Shown: one piece after another, positions 24,074 through 33,847 of the stretch
How positions within the stretch are numbered: the stretch's first letter is position 1
Layout of the letters: each line of letters opens with the position of its first letter
Assembly: GCF_001458315.1 (NCBI RefSeq)
Contig: NZ_CYRX01000033.1
Location: 434,001 to 498,000, forward strand
Direction: 5' to 3'
Origin: Thalassobacter stenotrophicus
GTDB taxonomy: Bacteria; Pseudomonadota; Alphaproteobacteria; Rhodobacterales; Rhodobacteraceae
Length of the DNA stretch: 64,000 bases
Position numbers and translations under genes: made by a program
The notes under the pieces: generated by a model
What the model saw: the letters and a program-made list of their open reading frames with translations, nothing else
What the model was told of the DNA's origin: nothing
Databases searched by the model: none

Positions 24074-25620
24074 TGTGTGACCTCCGGCAGTGCCGTCGCA
24101 GGCGCGGTTATGGCGTCAAGCGGCGCGTTCAGGCGCAATACAGTCTCAATATAGAGCGTTGGATCCAAGAGTTGAGCCGCCGATGTTTCTGCAAAGCTGA
24201 CGAAGGGCTGAGGGAAGACGCCAATAAGCACGGTCATGATTGCAAGTGCCGTAATGGGTGTCATCAGCGCGAGCTTTTGGCCTGCGGGAAGGGTCGCAAG
24301 TGTGGGCACGTATCCCTCGGGGTGGGGTTTCCAAAAGGCTTGGCCCCAGATTTTCGTCATCGAGTAGATCGTCAGTAGCCCCACGGCCAATGCGACACCG
24401 GCGATGATCCAGCCTTCAACCTCAAGGGCTGCTTTCACCAACACGTATTTGGCCCAAAACCCCGAAAGCGGCGGGAAACCCGCAAGCGAGAAAGCCGGGA
24501 TCAAGAATAACAGCGCAAGGAACGGTGCACCCTTGTAAAGGCCACCAATTGCACCCAGCTCTGTGCTGCCCGAGATGCGCTGCGCTACACCCGCGATCAA
24601 GAAAAGGTTCGCTTTTACGATGATGTGGTGGACCAGATAGAACACTGCGCCCACCAAAGCCAGTGGCGTGAACAGCGCCAGCCCCAGCACCATGTAGCCA
24701 ATCTGACTGACGATGTGGAATGATAGGATTTTGCGGAAGTCAGTTTGCGCGGCAGCCCCCAAAACTCCGGTCACCATCGTAAAGCCTGCGATCCATAACA
24801 GCAGGGTGTGGGTGAATGCGACATCCGTGTCGAACACCAACGTGAACATGCGGATCAGTGCGTAGACGCCGACCTTGGTCAGCAGCCCCGCAAACACCGC
24901 TGATACTGCGAAGGACGGGGTGTGATAGGATGCGGGCAGCCAGAAAAACAGCGGAAAGACGGCGGCCTTTACGCCAAAGCCGATCAGAAACATCGTGGCG
25001 ATGACGGTTAGGGTGCCCTGGTCCTGAATGCGGTCCACGCTGCCTGCAAGGTCGGCCATGTTCAGCGTACCGGTCATGCCGTACAGCAGGCCAATGCCCG
25101 ACAGGAACAGGATCGTCGAAATCAGGTTGAGCGTGACGTATTTGATGCCCGCGTCCAGTTGTTGTTTGGATCCACCAAGCACCAAAAGCCCGAAGGACGA
25201 GATCAGCATGACCTCAAACCAGACGTAAAGGTTGAACAAGTCGCCGGTTAGAAATGCGCCCGTTACCCCCGCGATCAGCACCTGAAACAGCGCGTGAAAG
25301 CCGAGTTGGTCCATCCGCTCGGTGATGTCCCCGATGGAATATACCGCGACCGCGAGCCCGGTGATCGCAGTGATCACGACCATCACAGCGCTTAGGTAAT
25401 CTGCCACAAGCGTGATGCCGAAGGGGGCAGGCCAGCCGCCCATTTGCGCAGCTACAACGCCTTGGTCCAGAACTTGGCCCATCAAGATGACGGCGGCGAT
25501 CAGCGTCCCAATGGACCCCGCGACCGAGATATAGCGTCCCTCAGGCGTGTTGCGGAACAAGAATGCCAGCACCGCCGTGGCGAAGGGCAGGATGATGGGG
25601 GTGGCGAGGTACCAACTCAT
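24070..25620 (-). CDS. mrpD: Mrp/Mnh cation:proton antiporter subunit D
   Basis: 516 residues with about 14 helices, homologous to the proton-pumping NuoM/NuoN subunits of complex I. The conserved glutamate/lysine channel residues lie in LYVWFEVMLISSFGLL and in the helix with AAVFPLFFWLPASYHT. It is one of the two large antiporter-like subunits, with MrpA. Overlaps of 4 bp exist on both sides. Confidence 0.95.
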   Translation of the reverse strand: MSWYLATPIILPFATAVLAFLFRNTPEGRYISVAGSIGTLIAAVILMGQVLDQGVVAAQMGGWPAPFGITLVADYLSAVMVVITAITGLAVAVYSIGDITERMDQLGFHALFQVLIAGVTGAFLTGDLFNLYVWFEVMLISSFGLLVLGGSKQQLDAGIKYVTLNLISTILFLSGIGLLYGMTGTLNMADLAGSVDRIQDQGTLTVIATMFLIGFGVKAAVFPLFFWLPASYHTPSFAVSAVFAGLLTKVGVYALIRMFTLVFDTDVAFTHTLLLWIAGFTMVTGVLGAAAQTDFRKILSFHIVSQIGYMVLGLALFTPLALVGAVFYLVHHIIVKANLFLIAGVAQRISGSTELGAIGGLYKGAPFLALLFLIPAFSLAGFPPLSGFWAKYVLVKAALEVEGWIIAGVALAVGLLTIYSMTKIWGQAFWKPHPEGYVPTLATLPAGQKLALMTPITALAIMTVLIGVFPQPFVSFAETSAAQLLDPTLYIETVLRLNAPLDAITAPATALPEVTQ

Positions 25621-26000
25621 TTCGAGGTCTCCTCGGCTTTGGTCTCGCTCTCAAAGCGCGGCTCAGCGATGCGCATTTCATCAGCATTGAGCGTGCCTAG
25701 GTTTTGATACGTGCGGTAGACCAGAGCCAGCGCAAAGGCGAACAGGCCAAACCCGATCACAATGGCGGTCAGCACCAATGCCTGCGGCAGGGCGTTGGCG
25801 GCGCCCACCACGGTGTCAGCGCCTTCTGCAATCAGCGGCGGCGTTTCGGGGGTCAGTCCCCCGGCGGCAAAGATCGTCAGGTTGGCCGCGTTGGACAACA
25901 ACACCAGCCCAAAGATGAACCGCAGAACATTGCGCGCCATCATCAGATAGACAGACGTGGCGACCAGAACGCCCACCATGATGGCAATCAGACTTTCCAT
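25617..26000 (-). CDS. mrpC: Mrp/Mnh cation:proton antiporter subunit C
   Basis: 127 residues, three helices, a NuoK homologue (GVLVATSVYLMMARNVLR; LSNAANLTIFAAGG). The charged C-terminal extension (EPRFESETKAEETSK) is typical of the subunit. It abuts mrpB. Confidence 0.94.
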   Translation of the reverse strand: MESLIAIMVGVLVATSVYLMMARNVLRFIFGLVLLSNAANLTIFAAGGLTPETPPLIAEGADTVVGAANALPQALVLTAIVIGFGLFAFALALVYRTYQNLGTLNADEMRIAEPRFESETKAEETSK

Positions 26001-26419
26001 CAGACTTCCTCTTCCAGCGCGAGCACCATGGCGAGGATGGACCCCAGCACCACGAGGTAAACGCCCACGTCAAATATCAAAACGGTCGAAAGGGGCAGGC
26101 CCTTTTCGGTCTCGGTCGCGCCGAGGAACATCCACTGGCCTGTGAAAAACGCATCACCATCGAAAAGGGAGGCAACCCCAGCAAACAACGCAATCCCAAG
26201 GCCTGACATCGCGATGTCGAGGGGATCAATCCGAAGCGCCGTCCGCGCCTCAGCCGAGCCATGGGCCATCGCATATAGCACAAAGCCGGACGCGCCGATC
26301 AGCCCTCCAATGAAGCCACCGCCCGGTTCGTTGTGGCCGCGCAAAAGCATATAGATCGAAAACATGAGCAGCAGCGCCACCATCAGCCGGGTAGCGGCTC
26401 TGACGATTAGGGAACTCAT
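26000..26419 (-). CDS. mrpB: Mrp/Mnh cation:proton antiporter subunit B
   Basis: 139 residues, four helices, containing [13 protein letters not shown], the MnhB signature. In some alphaproteobacteria the B subunit is fused to A (PhaAB); here it is separate. It overlaps mrpA by 4 bp. Confidence 0.94.
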   Translation of the reverse strand: MSSLIVRAATRLMVALLLMFSIYMLLRGHNEPGGGFIGGLIGASGFVLYAMAHGSAEARTALRIDPLDIAMSGLGIALFAGVASLFDGDAFFTGQWMFLGATETEKGLPLSTVLIFDVGVYLVVLGSILAMVLALEEEV

Positions 26420-28677
26420 TTCTCTTCTCCTTTTGGCGTACCACGCAGCAGGACAAAGGCACCCAATGCCGCGATCATGACCACCGCAATTTCACCAAAG
26501 GTGTCGAGCGCGCGGAAATCCACGAGGATGACGTTTACGACGTTGCGGCCGTAGGCTTCTGGCCATGAGGTCAGCTCAAAGTAATCCGTAAGGCGGCGAT
26601 CCAGCGGCTCGGCCATGGATGCCAGTAGGACAATGGCCGATGTGGTGCCCACAAGGATCGCGACCAGCGCATCCCAGCCGCGGATTTCGGCAATTTTCTT
26701 GGGGTTGAGATAGGGCAGTTTCAGCATCGCAAGTGCGACGAGAACCACGACCAATGTCTCAACCAACAGCTGGGTGATGGCCACGTCTGGCGCGCCAAAC
26801 ATGATAAAGATGAGGGCGACACCGATCCCCACCACGCCAAGGGCCGCAACTGCGGTCATGCGCGAATTTGCTGTGGCGGTGACAAAGGCACCTGCGGTGA
26901 TAAAGATCAAAACTGCCCAATCGCGAAAAGCTACGCCCGTGAAATCAAACTGGACCTGCCATGCATCGCGCAGCCACATGGCATAGGCAGCCGTCACGCC
27001 CAAAAACGCAAAAATCACAAAGATGTAGCGGCGCAGAACCCCGTGTTGCAGTTTTTGCGCCTGCCACTTGGCAAAAGCCGCAAAGCCATCAAGGAACCTG
27101 TCCCAACCGCGGTCAAAGTGGATAGGGTTCCAGCTTTCGATACTAGCCAGCCGTGCGCGCAAGCGGCGGTGGCCAAGATAGAGAACAATGCCCGTCGCGA
27201 ACGTGACAAGCGATAGGATCAGGGCGGCGTTGACTTCTTTGTAGAGGTATAGATCAACAGCAACCGGGCTGCCGTAGACGGCGGCAGTTGCGGGGCGCAC
27301 GAGCGTTTCGGCCCAGTCTGAATTCACGCCAAGCGCAAGACCAAGGCCCGCAAGGATCAGCGGACCCACCAGCATTGCGATGGGCCCTTCGCGCGGGGCC
27401 TTGGGTGTGTCACCCAGTTTGCCAAAGAACGGGCGCAGAGCCACGATACCGCCCACCGCAAACATCAGCGCGGAGGCCGCAAAGGCGGTGCCAGTGATCC
27501 AAAGCTGCGCGGTCGGCATGCTCAGCGCGGCCTTGTAGAGGAATTCTTTGCCGATAAACCCGATCAGCGGCGGGATACCTGCCATCGACAAGGCCGCCAA
27601 TACCGCGGCCAGTGCGGTTAGGGGCATCTTGCGCGACAGGCCGGACAGGACCTCAGCCTCTCGGCTGCCGGTACGGTGATCCACAATACCGATCATCAAA
27701 AACAGCGCGGCTTTGTAGAGTGAATGGACGATCAAGAAGAGCATCGCGCCCTTGATGGCCGCACTCGTACCCGCCCCGATAAACAGTGTCAGTGTGCCAA
27801 GCGCCATCAGGGTCGTATAGGCCAGTACCTGTTTGATATCGGACTGCCGCATCGCAAGGATGCTCGCGAAAACGGCTGTGAAACCGCCCGCAATCGTGAG
27901 CGACCAAAACCACAGGTCCGTACCACCCAGCGTGGGGTTCATCCGCGCCATCAAATAGATACCGGCTTTGACCATCGTGGCGGAGTGTAGGTAGGCCGAT
28001 ACTGGCGTCGGGGCCGCCATCGCGTTGGGGAGCCAGAAATGAAACGGAAATTGAGCTGATTTGGTGAAAGCGCCCGCGAGGAACAAGATGGATATCGCGA
28101 CGATCCAAGGGTGGTCGCGCAACTCAACGTCTCGGATTTCTGACAGTTCAAATGAGCCAGCCGCAAAGCCGATCAACACAATCCCGGCAAGGAACGCGAG
28201 GCCGCCGGTGCCCGTCACCAAAAGCGCTTGTAGCGCAGAGCGGCGCGATTTGGCTTCATCGGCAAGATACCCGATCAGCAAATAGCTAGAGATCGTCGTG
28301 ACTTCCCAAAATACAAAAAGCGCGAGCAGGTTGTCCGCCAGTACAAGGCCGAGCATCCCGATCATGAACGCCATCAGGAACAAGATGAACCGGGGGTATT
28401 GTGGCTGCGTGCCCAAGTACTGCGCGGAATAAAGCGTCACCAACGCTCCGATCCCGGTGATCAACAGCGCGAACGTTAGCGAAAGACCGTCGAGCCAAAA
28501 ACTGATCGCGACGTCAAGCGACGGAACCCATTCTATCGACCAGCGCAAGGTTTCTCCGGCAGCGATGGCGGGGATGAATTGCAAAAACCAAATGAATAGC
28601 ACCAGCGGCACGGCCACAGATATCCAACCCGATGGCCCGCCAAAAAGTCTTGGCACCTGTGGTCCCGTATCCGCCAT
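26416..28677 (-). CDS. mrpA: Mrp/Mnh cation:proton antiporter subunit A
   Basis: 753 residues. The N-terminal about 500 residues are NuoL-like with about 14 helices ([50 protein letters not shown] is the proton-channel region). The C-terminal about 200 residues hold the DUF4040 and membrane domains typical of MrpA. It is the first gene of the operon. The region upstream is shared with a divergent OxyR-like regulator, which is the natural candidate to control it. Confidence 0.95.
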   Translation of the reverse strand: MADTGPQVPRLFGGPSGWISVAVPLVLFIWFLQFIPAIAAGETLRWSIEWVPSLDVAISFWLDGLSLTFALLITGIGALVTLYSAQYLGTQPQYPRFILFLMAFMIGMLGLVLADNLLALFVFWEVTTISSYLLIGYLADEAKSRRSALQALLVTGTGGLAFLAGIVLIGFAAGSFELSEIRDVELRDHPWIVAISILFLAGAFTKSAQFPFHFWLPNAMAAPTPVSAYLHSATMVKAGIYLMARMNPTLGGTDLWFWSLTIAGGFTAVFASILAMRQSDIKQVLAYTTLMALGTLTLFIGAGTSAAIKGAMLFLIVHSLYKAALFLMIGIVDHRTGSREAEVLSGLSRKMPLTALAAVLAALSMAGIPPLIGFIGKEFLYKAALSMPTAQLWITGTAFAASALMFAVGGIVALRPFFGKLGDTPKAPREGPIAMLVGPLILAGLGLALGVNSDWAETLVRPATAAVYGSPVAVDLYLYKEVNAALILSLVTFATGIVLYLGHRRLRARLASIESWNPIHFDRGWDRFLDGFAAFAKWQAQKLQHGVLRRYIFVIFAFLGVTAAYAMWLRDAWQVQFDFTGVAFRDWAVLIFITAGAFVTATANSRMTAVAALGVVGIGVALIFIMFGAPDVAITQLLVETLVVVLVALAMLKLPYLNPKKIAEIRGWDALVAILVGTTSAIVLLASMAEPLDRRLTDYFELTSWPEAYGRNVVNVILVDFRALDTFGEIAVVMIAALGAFVLLRGTPKGEEK

Positions 28678-28759
28678 TTCGCTCGCCCCTGGTAATGCTT
28701 TGTTGGGTGGAAGCTAGCATCTCATTTTGATTGTTCAACACTTATAAGGCGTGACTTTC

Positions 28760-28780
28760 GATAGTATGAACCTAACTATC
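28760..28780. promoter_or_regulatory. Inverted repeat GATAGT-N9-ACTATC between mrpA and the OxyR-like gene
   Basis: Perfect 6-bp arms in the 130-bp divergent gap, 28 bp before the regulator start. The ATAG and CTAT ends resemble OxyR half-site elements, though the spacing differs from the E. coli consensus. Likely the binding site of the adjacent LysR-type protein for autoregulation, possibly for mrp too. Confidence 0.5.
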
Positions 28781-28807
28781 CAGCTAACGCCCAGATCGGA
28801 GGGTTTC

Positions 28808-29734
28808 ATGCCCACACTGCAGCAGTTCAGATACCTCGTGGCCGTGTCGGAGGCTTTGCATTTTCGCAAAGCGGCGGATCAGGTTCATGTGACTCAGCCG
28901 ACGCTGAGCGCGCAGCTGCGAGAGTTAGAGGGCAAGCTGGGTGTGCAATTGGTTGAGCGGTCACGCTCTCGGGTCATTTTGACCCCGGTGGGGGCTGAAA
29001 TTGCCCGCCGTGCCAAGGGCATCCTGCGGGATGTCGAGGAAATCACGTCGCTCGCGCGGCAGGGCTCCAACCCGCTTGAGGGGACGGTGCGTGTGGGGTT
29101 GGTGCAGTCGCTCGGTTCTTACTTTTTGCCCCTCGTGATCCCTGCCTTGCACGCGACATACCCGAACCTAAAATTCTATGTCCGAGAGGGAACGGCGGCG
29201 GATCTACAGGCGCGGCTTGATCAGGGCACGCTCGACATTTTGTTGTTTCCGCTGCCTGCCGAAGGCCCCGACCTGCGGATCGCGCCGCTGTTTGAGGAGC
29301 CGCTTTTGCTGGTCGTGGCTCATGACCACTCGCTTGCCTCTAAGGCCGAGGTGAAACGCGCGGACCTACGTGGCGAAACTGTGATGCCGCTCGAATCCGG
29401 TCACCGCTTGCATGGGCAGGTTGCCGAAATCGCGGCCTCTGCGGGTGCAGAAATCTCGCTCGATTATGCGGGCACATCGCTCGACACGCTGCGCCAAATG
29501 GTGGCGACCGGGCTGGGGGTGTCGCTTTTGCCCGCGCTCTATGTCCGCTCCGAGGTTGAGCGCGAGGCATTGGTCACAGCCCTCCCGCTGGACGACCCGC
29601 AACCGTCGCGCAAGATTGGCATGGTATGGCGCGTGACAGCGGCACGGGACGAAGCCTATGAGGCAATCGCCACCCTCATCCGTGAGACGTTAGCAAAGGC
29701 CGCCCCCGAGGTGCGTATCCTTCCGCCAGAGTGA
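28808..29734 (+). CDS. OxyR-like LysR-family regulator lacking both redox cysteines
   Basis: 308 residues from the ATG at 28808, which has GGAGGG 4-9 bases upstream; an in-frame upstream start was rejected. The N-terminal winged helix (1-60, FRYLVAVSEALHFRKAADQVHVTQ) and the effector domain (about 90-295) resemble OxyR closely, including LESGHRLHGQ and LDTLRQMVATGLGVSLLPAL. E. coli OxyR senses peroxide through Cys199 and Cys208; here the aligned residues are Arg200 and Ala209, and the protein has no cysteine at all. It therefore cannot use the classical disulfide switch. It is divergent from mrpA and has an inverted repeat before its start. Confidence 0.9.
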   Translation: MPTLQQFRYLVAVSEALHFRKAADQVHVTQPTLSAQLRELEGKLGVQLVERSRSRVILTPVGAEIARRAKGILRDVEEITSLARQGSNPLEGTVRVGLVQSLGSYFLPLVIPALHATYPNLKFYVREGTAADLQARLDQGTLDILLFPLPAEGPDLRIAPLFEEPLLLVVAHDHSLASKAEVKRADLRGETVMPLESGHRLHGQVAEIAASAGAEISLDYAGTSLDTLRQMVATGLGVSLLPALYVRSEVEREALVTALPLDDPQPSRKIGMVWRVTAARDEAYEAIATLIRETLAKAAPEVRILPPE

Positions 29735-29770
29735 CTTGCGCGCGGCTGTTCGGGGCCGTAGAGGGCGATG

Positions 29771-30520
29771 ATGTTTGACGTTCTTGCCCTCAACGCCACG
29801 GATATACTCGTATTAGGCGGTCTCGCTTTTTTGGCGGGTCTTGTGCGCGGGTTTTCGGGGTTCGCGCTGTCGGCGGTGATGATGGCCACGGCCGTGGTGA
29901 TCCTGCCGCCGGTTGAGTTGATCCCCGTCCTTTGGGTGCTGGAAGCGGTGGCTTCGATCATGATGGTGCGCGGCGGGTTGCGCGACGCGGATCGGGGCAT
30001 TGCGACGGGTCTTGTGCTGGGCTCAGCGGTTGGGGCGCCCATCGGCTGGGCGCTGACGGTGTCCGTGTCGGTGATGACGTCCTCCATGATCGCGCTGACG
30101 TTGATCATTTGTCTCGCGGGGTTACAGCTCAGCCGGGTGCGGTTTGCATTCTTGGCCACAAGGCCGGGGCTCTATGGTTCCGGCGTGTTGGCGGGGGTCG
30201 TCACGGGGCTGGCGGGCATCGGCGGAATGATCGTGGCGCTCTACACGCTAAGCCAAGACAAACCTGCCCGGGTCATTCGCGCGACGTTGGTGATTTTTCT
30301 GCTGTTTACGTCCGTGTTTAGCGCGATCACGATGGTTGCCTATGGGGTGTTCACCGGGGTAAGCATTTTGCGCGGCGTCGTTCTGGCAGCCCCCATCGCG
30401 GTTGGGGTGTTTCTGGGCCAACGGCTCTTTAACCCTCGGTTTGAGCCGTATTATAAGCCCACCTGTCTGACCCTTTTGATTGTACTGGCGAGCGTCGCCC
30501 TCTTCCGTGTGAGCCTATGA
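29771..30520 (+). CDS. TSUP-family (TauE/SafE) membrane exporter
   Basis: 249 residues with about eight helices in two similar halves, each starting with the family pattern (GLVRGFSGFALSAVMM; VVTGLAGIGGMIVALY). The ATG at 29771 was chosen; an ATG at 29768 is possible. TSUP proteins move sulfite, sulfonates or other anions across the cytoplasmic membrane. No sulfur gene is adjacent; the alpha/beta hydrolase overlaps its end by 4 bp. Given an SQ operon in the same window, export of a sulfonate such as sulfolactate is conceivable but unsupported by linkage. Confidence 0.85.
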   Translation: MFDVLALNATDILVLGGLAFLAGLVRGFSGFALSAVMMATAVVILPPVELIPVLWVLEAVASIMMVRGGLRDADRGIATGLVLGSAVGAPIGWALTVSVSVMTSSMIALTLIICLAGLQLSRVRFAFLATRPGLYGSGVLAGVVTGLAGIGGMIVALYTLSQDKPARVIRATLVIFLLFTSVFSAITMVAYGVFTGVSILRGVVLAAPIAVGVFLGQRLFNPRFEPYYKPTCLTLLIVLASVALFRVSL

Positions 30521-31341
30521 CCAACCTCTCTATTCTCAGCTCCGATGGCACCCAACTTGCGGTCACAGATGTGGGTCCGCGCGACGCACCTGCGTTTGTG
30601 TTTATCCACGGTTGGGCGCAGGCACGGCTTGCTTGGACCGCGCAGTCCCCACTGGCGGATCGTTTTCGCTTGATTTCATTCGACTTGCGGGGCCACGGCG
30701 ACAGCGATGCGCCCCAAGACCCGGCCGCCTATACCGACACCTGCCTTTGGGGGGACGACGTGCGCGCGGTGCTAGAGACACTGCAACCCAAGACGCCGAT
30801 GCTGGTGGGCTGGTCCTATGGTGCACGCGTGATCGGCGCCTATTTGGCGACGCATGGGGCAGGGACCGTGGCGGGCATCGCGCTTGCGGGTGGCGTCTTG
30901 GCGCTTGGCTCCGCGCGGGAAGAATGGATGGCCGGCCCAGACAGTCCGGGCATGAACCGCGCGCTCTATTCTGATGATGACGCCGCCCGGGCAGAGGCGA
31001 CGCGCGGTTTCGTCACCGCTTGCACCCATGCTCCGCTTGATCCCGGATTTACCGCGCAATTGATTGCGGCTAACGATCGTGTCGGCGCGCTGGTCCGCCG
31101 GTCACTGTTCAAAACGGATGAGGACTTGCGCCCCGTTTGGGCCGCGTTCCACCGCCCCGCGCTGGTGGTGCATGGCGCACAGGACAGCGTGATCCCGGGG
31201 ACCGTCGGGCAGGCGGCGGCGGATGCGCTTCCGCAGGGGACGCTTGCGGTTTATGACAATTGCGGCCACGCGCCATTTTTGGAGCATCCCGCGCGGTTTA
31301 ACGCCGATCTTGCGGCGTTGGCCGAACGCATCACTCCTTAG
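30517..31341 (+). CDS. Alpha/beta hydrolase
   Basis: 274 residues. The HGWAQARLAW oxyanion region is near residue 30, the nucleophile elbow GWSYGAR gives the serine near residue 98, and an acid (VVHGAQDSVIP) and a His (GHAPFLEHP) complete the triad. This is the lactonase/esterase/haloperoxidase-like subgroup; the substrate is unknown. It overlaps the TSUP gene by 4 bp at its start and the FtsX-like permease gene by 11 bp at its end (convergent). Confidence 0.88.
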   Translation: MTNLSILSSDGTQLAVTDVGPRDAPAFVFIHGWAQARLAWTAQSPLADRFRLISFDLRGHGDSDAPQDPAAYTDTCLWGDDVRAVLETLQPKTPMLVGWSYGARVIGAYLATHGAGTVAGIALAGGVLALGSAREEWMAGPDSPGMNRALYSDDDAARAEATRGFVTACTHAPLDPGFTAQLIAANDRVGALVRRSLFKTDEDLRPVWAAFHRPALVVHGAQDSVIPGTVGQAAADALPQGTLAVYDNCGHAPFLEHPARFNADLAALAERITP

Positions 31342-33847
31342 CGCGCAAAACACCAGCAGGGCGCGCCGCCAAAGGCCGCCACGCAAAGGCCAACCCCGCC
31401 AAAAGCGTGGCCATCGCACCGCCCAAGATGATTGCCGTCGCAGAGATCCACTCAAATCGGTACGTGCCGTCCATGACGAATGTCATCACGGCCCAGCCCG
31501 CCAACGCGCCTGCGCAAATCGCGACCGTGCCTGCGGCGGCACCCAACATGGCGGAGCGTAGCGCAAAGCTGGCAAGGATCGTGGCGCGCGTAGCCCCTAG
31601 GGTCTTGAGGACAGCGGCTTCAAAAACGCGCGCGCGCTCACCCGCGGCGGCGGCACCAATTAACACGATGAACCCGGTCAGCAAAGTGGCCGCTGCCCCG
31701 TAGGATGTGGCGGCGGCCAACCCTTGCAATGCCTCGGTCACCAAGGCGATGCCGTCGCGCACGCGGATCGCGGTGATGTTGGGGGCGTCGCCCGCCACAT
31801 CGCGCAGAATTGCGGCCTCAGCCGCTTCTTCGGCGTAGACAGTTGCGATGTGGGTGTGCGGGGCGCCAGCCAATGCGTTCGGCGACATCACGAGGATAAA
31901 TCCGATACCTGCGTTGGAAAAATCAACTTCCCGCAGGGATGTGATGGTTGCGGTTATGTCACGGCCCAAGATGTTGATGGTCAGCGCGTCGCCCAGCCCG
32001 ATCCCCATTTCCTCGGCCTCTTCGGCGGCAAAGCTGATCTCTGGGGGGCCTGCATGGTTTTCGGCCCACCATGCGCCCTCCGTGACCGTTGTGCCCTTGG
32101 GGGGCAGGGTGGAATAGGTGAGGCCCCGGTCGCCCTGTAGCACCCAATGATCACCCGCCACATCCCTTGCGGGGATGCCATTGATCCGCGTGATCACGCC
32201 GCGCAACATCGGCGCGCTATCCACGCGGCGCACAGCAGGGTCGGTTGTGACCCGCTTCAAAAAGGCGGGCAGTTGGTCATTTTGAATGTCCACAAAGAAG
32301 TATGAAGGCGCTTCTTGGGGCAAGTCTTGGGTTATGGCAGCACGCAGGTTGGTGTCGATTTGCCCGACAGCAGCCAGAACCGTTAGCCCCAGCCCAAGCG
32401 ACAAAACCACCGATGTCGCGTCTCCGCCGGGTCCGCCCACGGCACCCAGTGCCAGCCGCAGTCCGGTGCGGCCCCGGACCCAATGGGCGCGCGCAAGACC
32501 GCGCGCCAGCCGCCGCACACCCCATGCGGCACCCGTTAAAATAGCGAGCGCGCCGAGGATGCCGCCCGCCGAATAGAGCGCGAGCGTCGGGATGCCCGAG
32601 AGCCACATGGATAGCCCTACAAGCAGTAAGACGAGCATCGCGATCAGGATCAGCATTCCCCAAGAGGGCAGCGCGCGGGACGGCCCGCTGGCATCTCGGA
32701 ACAAGGCGGCTGCGCGGACCTCTCGGGTGCGCGCAAGCGGCCAGAGTGTGAAAATTAATGCCGTGAGCGCGCCGTATAATGCGGCCTCTAGCAAGGGGCC
32801 CGCGCTGACGCCAAAGGCCACGGGGATCGGCAGTTGTGCTGCGATCAGGGGCGCCAACAGCAGGGGCACAATCGCCCCCAAAATCAGCCCCAGCGCGATG
32901 CCCACAGCCCCCAATACGCCGATTTGCATCAGGTAGGCGGCAAAGATCACACGTCCCTCTGCACCCAAGGTCTTGAGCGTCGCGATAACGGGTGTTTTGC
33001 GGTCCAGATAGGCGCGCACGGCGGCTGATACCCCAACGCCGCCCACCGCAAGCCCTGCCAATCCAACCAGTACCAGAAACGCACCTATTCTCTCGACGAA
33101 CTCTGCGATGCCGGGCGCTGCGTTGCGCGCATCGCGCCAGCGCAGGCCAGTGTCGCGAAACGCCTCTAGGGCGCGGGCCTCTAGCGCGCCAAGGTCGGTG
33201 TCTTCGGGCAGGTCGAGACGGTATTGACTGTCGAACAGGGTGCCCGGCGCCAACAGCCCAGACCCGTCGAGCGAGCTCATTGATACCAATGACCGTGGCC
33301 CAAGGCCAAAACCGCTGCCTGCGGCGTCAGGTTCAACCTCTAGGGCGGCGCGTAGCGTTAGGGTTGCTGTGCCAAGACCCACCTGGTCACCAATCTTGAG
33401 GTCCATGCGCGCGATTAGGATCGGGTCCATCACGATGCCGTTGTCCGCCAACGCCTCTGCAATCGGCATTGCGGGCGCAAGCGTGACTGACCCGATCAGC
33501 GGGTACAGATCATCCACGCCGCGCACTTGTGTCAGGCCACGTCCGTCACCCTTAACGATCATGGATCGGAAATCGACTGTCTCAGACACGCGCGCGCCGG
33601 TGGCTTGCATAAAGGCACGCTCCTGCGGGCTGGCAAAGCGATAGGTGAACGACATCTCCGCGTCGCCGCCCAAGATGGTCGCGCCTTCGCGGGCCAATCC
33701 ATCCGAGATCGCGACCCGGACGGAGCCTACGCCCGCAATTGCCGCCACCCCAAGCGCGAGGCACAGCAGAAAAATCCGAAATCCGGCGACGCCGCCGCGC
33801 AGCTCCCGCCGGGCAATGCGCCACGCGCTGGTCAAAACATTGCTCAT
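31331..33847 (-). CDS. FtsX-like ABC transporter permease (YbbP type)
   Basis: 838 residues. Ten predicted helices: one N-terminal, then clusters near 255-370, 400-450 and the C-terminus, with large periplasmic domains between. Two FtsX domains are present (AAVRAYLDRKTPVIATLKTLGAE; ERARVFEAAVLKTLGATRATI). This architecture matches E. coli YbbP. It overlaps the ATPase gene by 4 bp, and a TesA-type esterase gene is next to them, as in the E. coli tesA-ybbA-ybbP locus. Export or release of lipid-like molecules is suspected for the family; the substrate is not known. Confidence 0.88.
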   Translation of the reverse strand: MSNVLTSAWRIARRELRGGVAGFRIFLLCLALGVAAIAGVGSVRVAISDGLAREGATILGGDAEMSFTYRFASPQERAFMQATGARVSETVDFRSMIVKGDGRGLTQVRGVDDLYPLIGSVTLAPAMPIAEALADNGIVMDPILIARMDLKIGDQVGLGTATLTLRAALEVEPDAAGSGFGLGPRSLVSMSSLDGSGLLAPGTLFDSQYRLDLPEDTDLGALEARALEAFRDTGLRWRDARNAAPGIAEFVERIGAFLVLVGLAGLAVGGVGVSAAVRAYLDRKTPVIATLKTLGAEGRVIFAAYLMQIGVLGAVGIALGLILGAIVPLLLAPLIAAQLPIPVAFGVSAGPLLEAALYGALTALIFTLWPLARTREVRAAALFRDASGPSRALPSWGMLILIAMLVLLLVGLSMWLSGIPTLALYSAGGILGALAILTGAAWGVRRLARGLARAHWVRGRTGLRLALGAVGGPGGDATSVVLSLGLGLTVLAAVGQIDTNLRAAITQDLPQEAPSYFFVDIQNDQLPAFLKRVTTDPAVRRVDSAPMLRGVITRINGIPARDVAGDHWVLQGDRGLTYSTLPPKGTTVTEGAWWAENHAGPPEISFAAEEAEEMGIGLGDALTINILGRDITATITSLREVDFSNAGIGFILVMSPNALAGAPHTHIATVYAEEAAEAAILRDVAGDAPNITAIRVRDGIALVTEALQGLAAATSYGAAATLLTGFIVLIGAAAAGERARVFEAAVLKTLGATRATILASFALRSAMLGAAAGTVAICAGALAGWAVMTFVMDGTYRFEWISATAIILGGAMATLLAGLAFAWRPLAARPAGVLRAKE

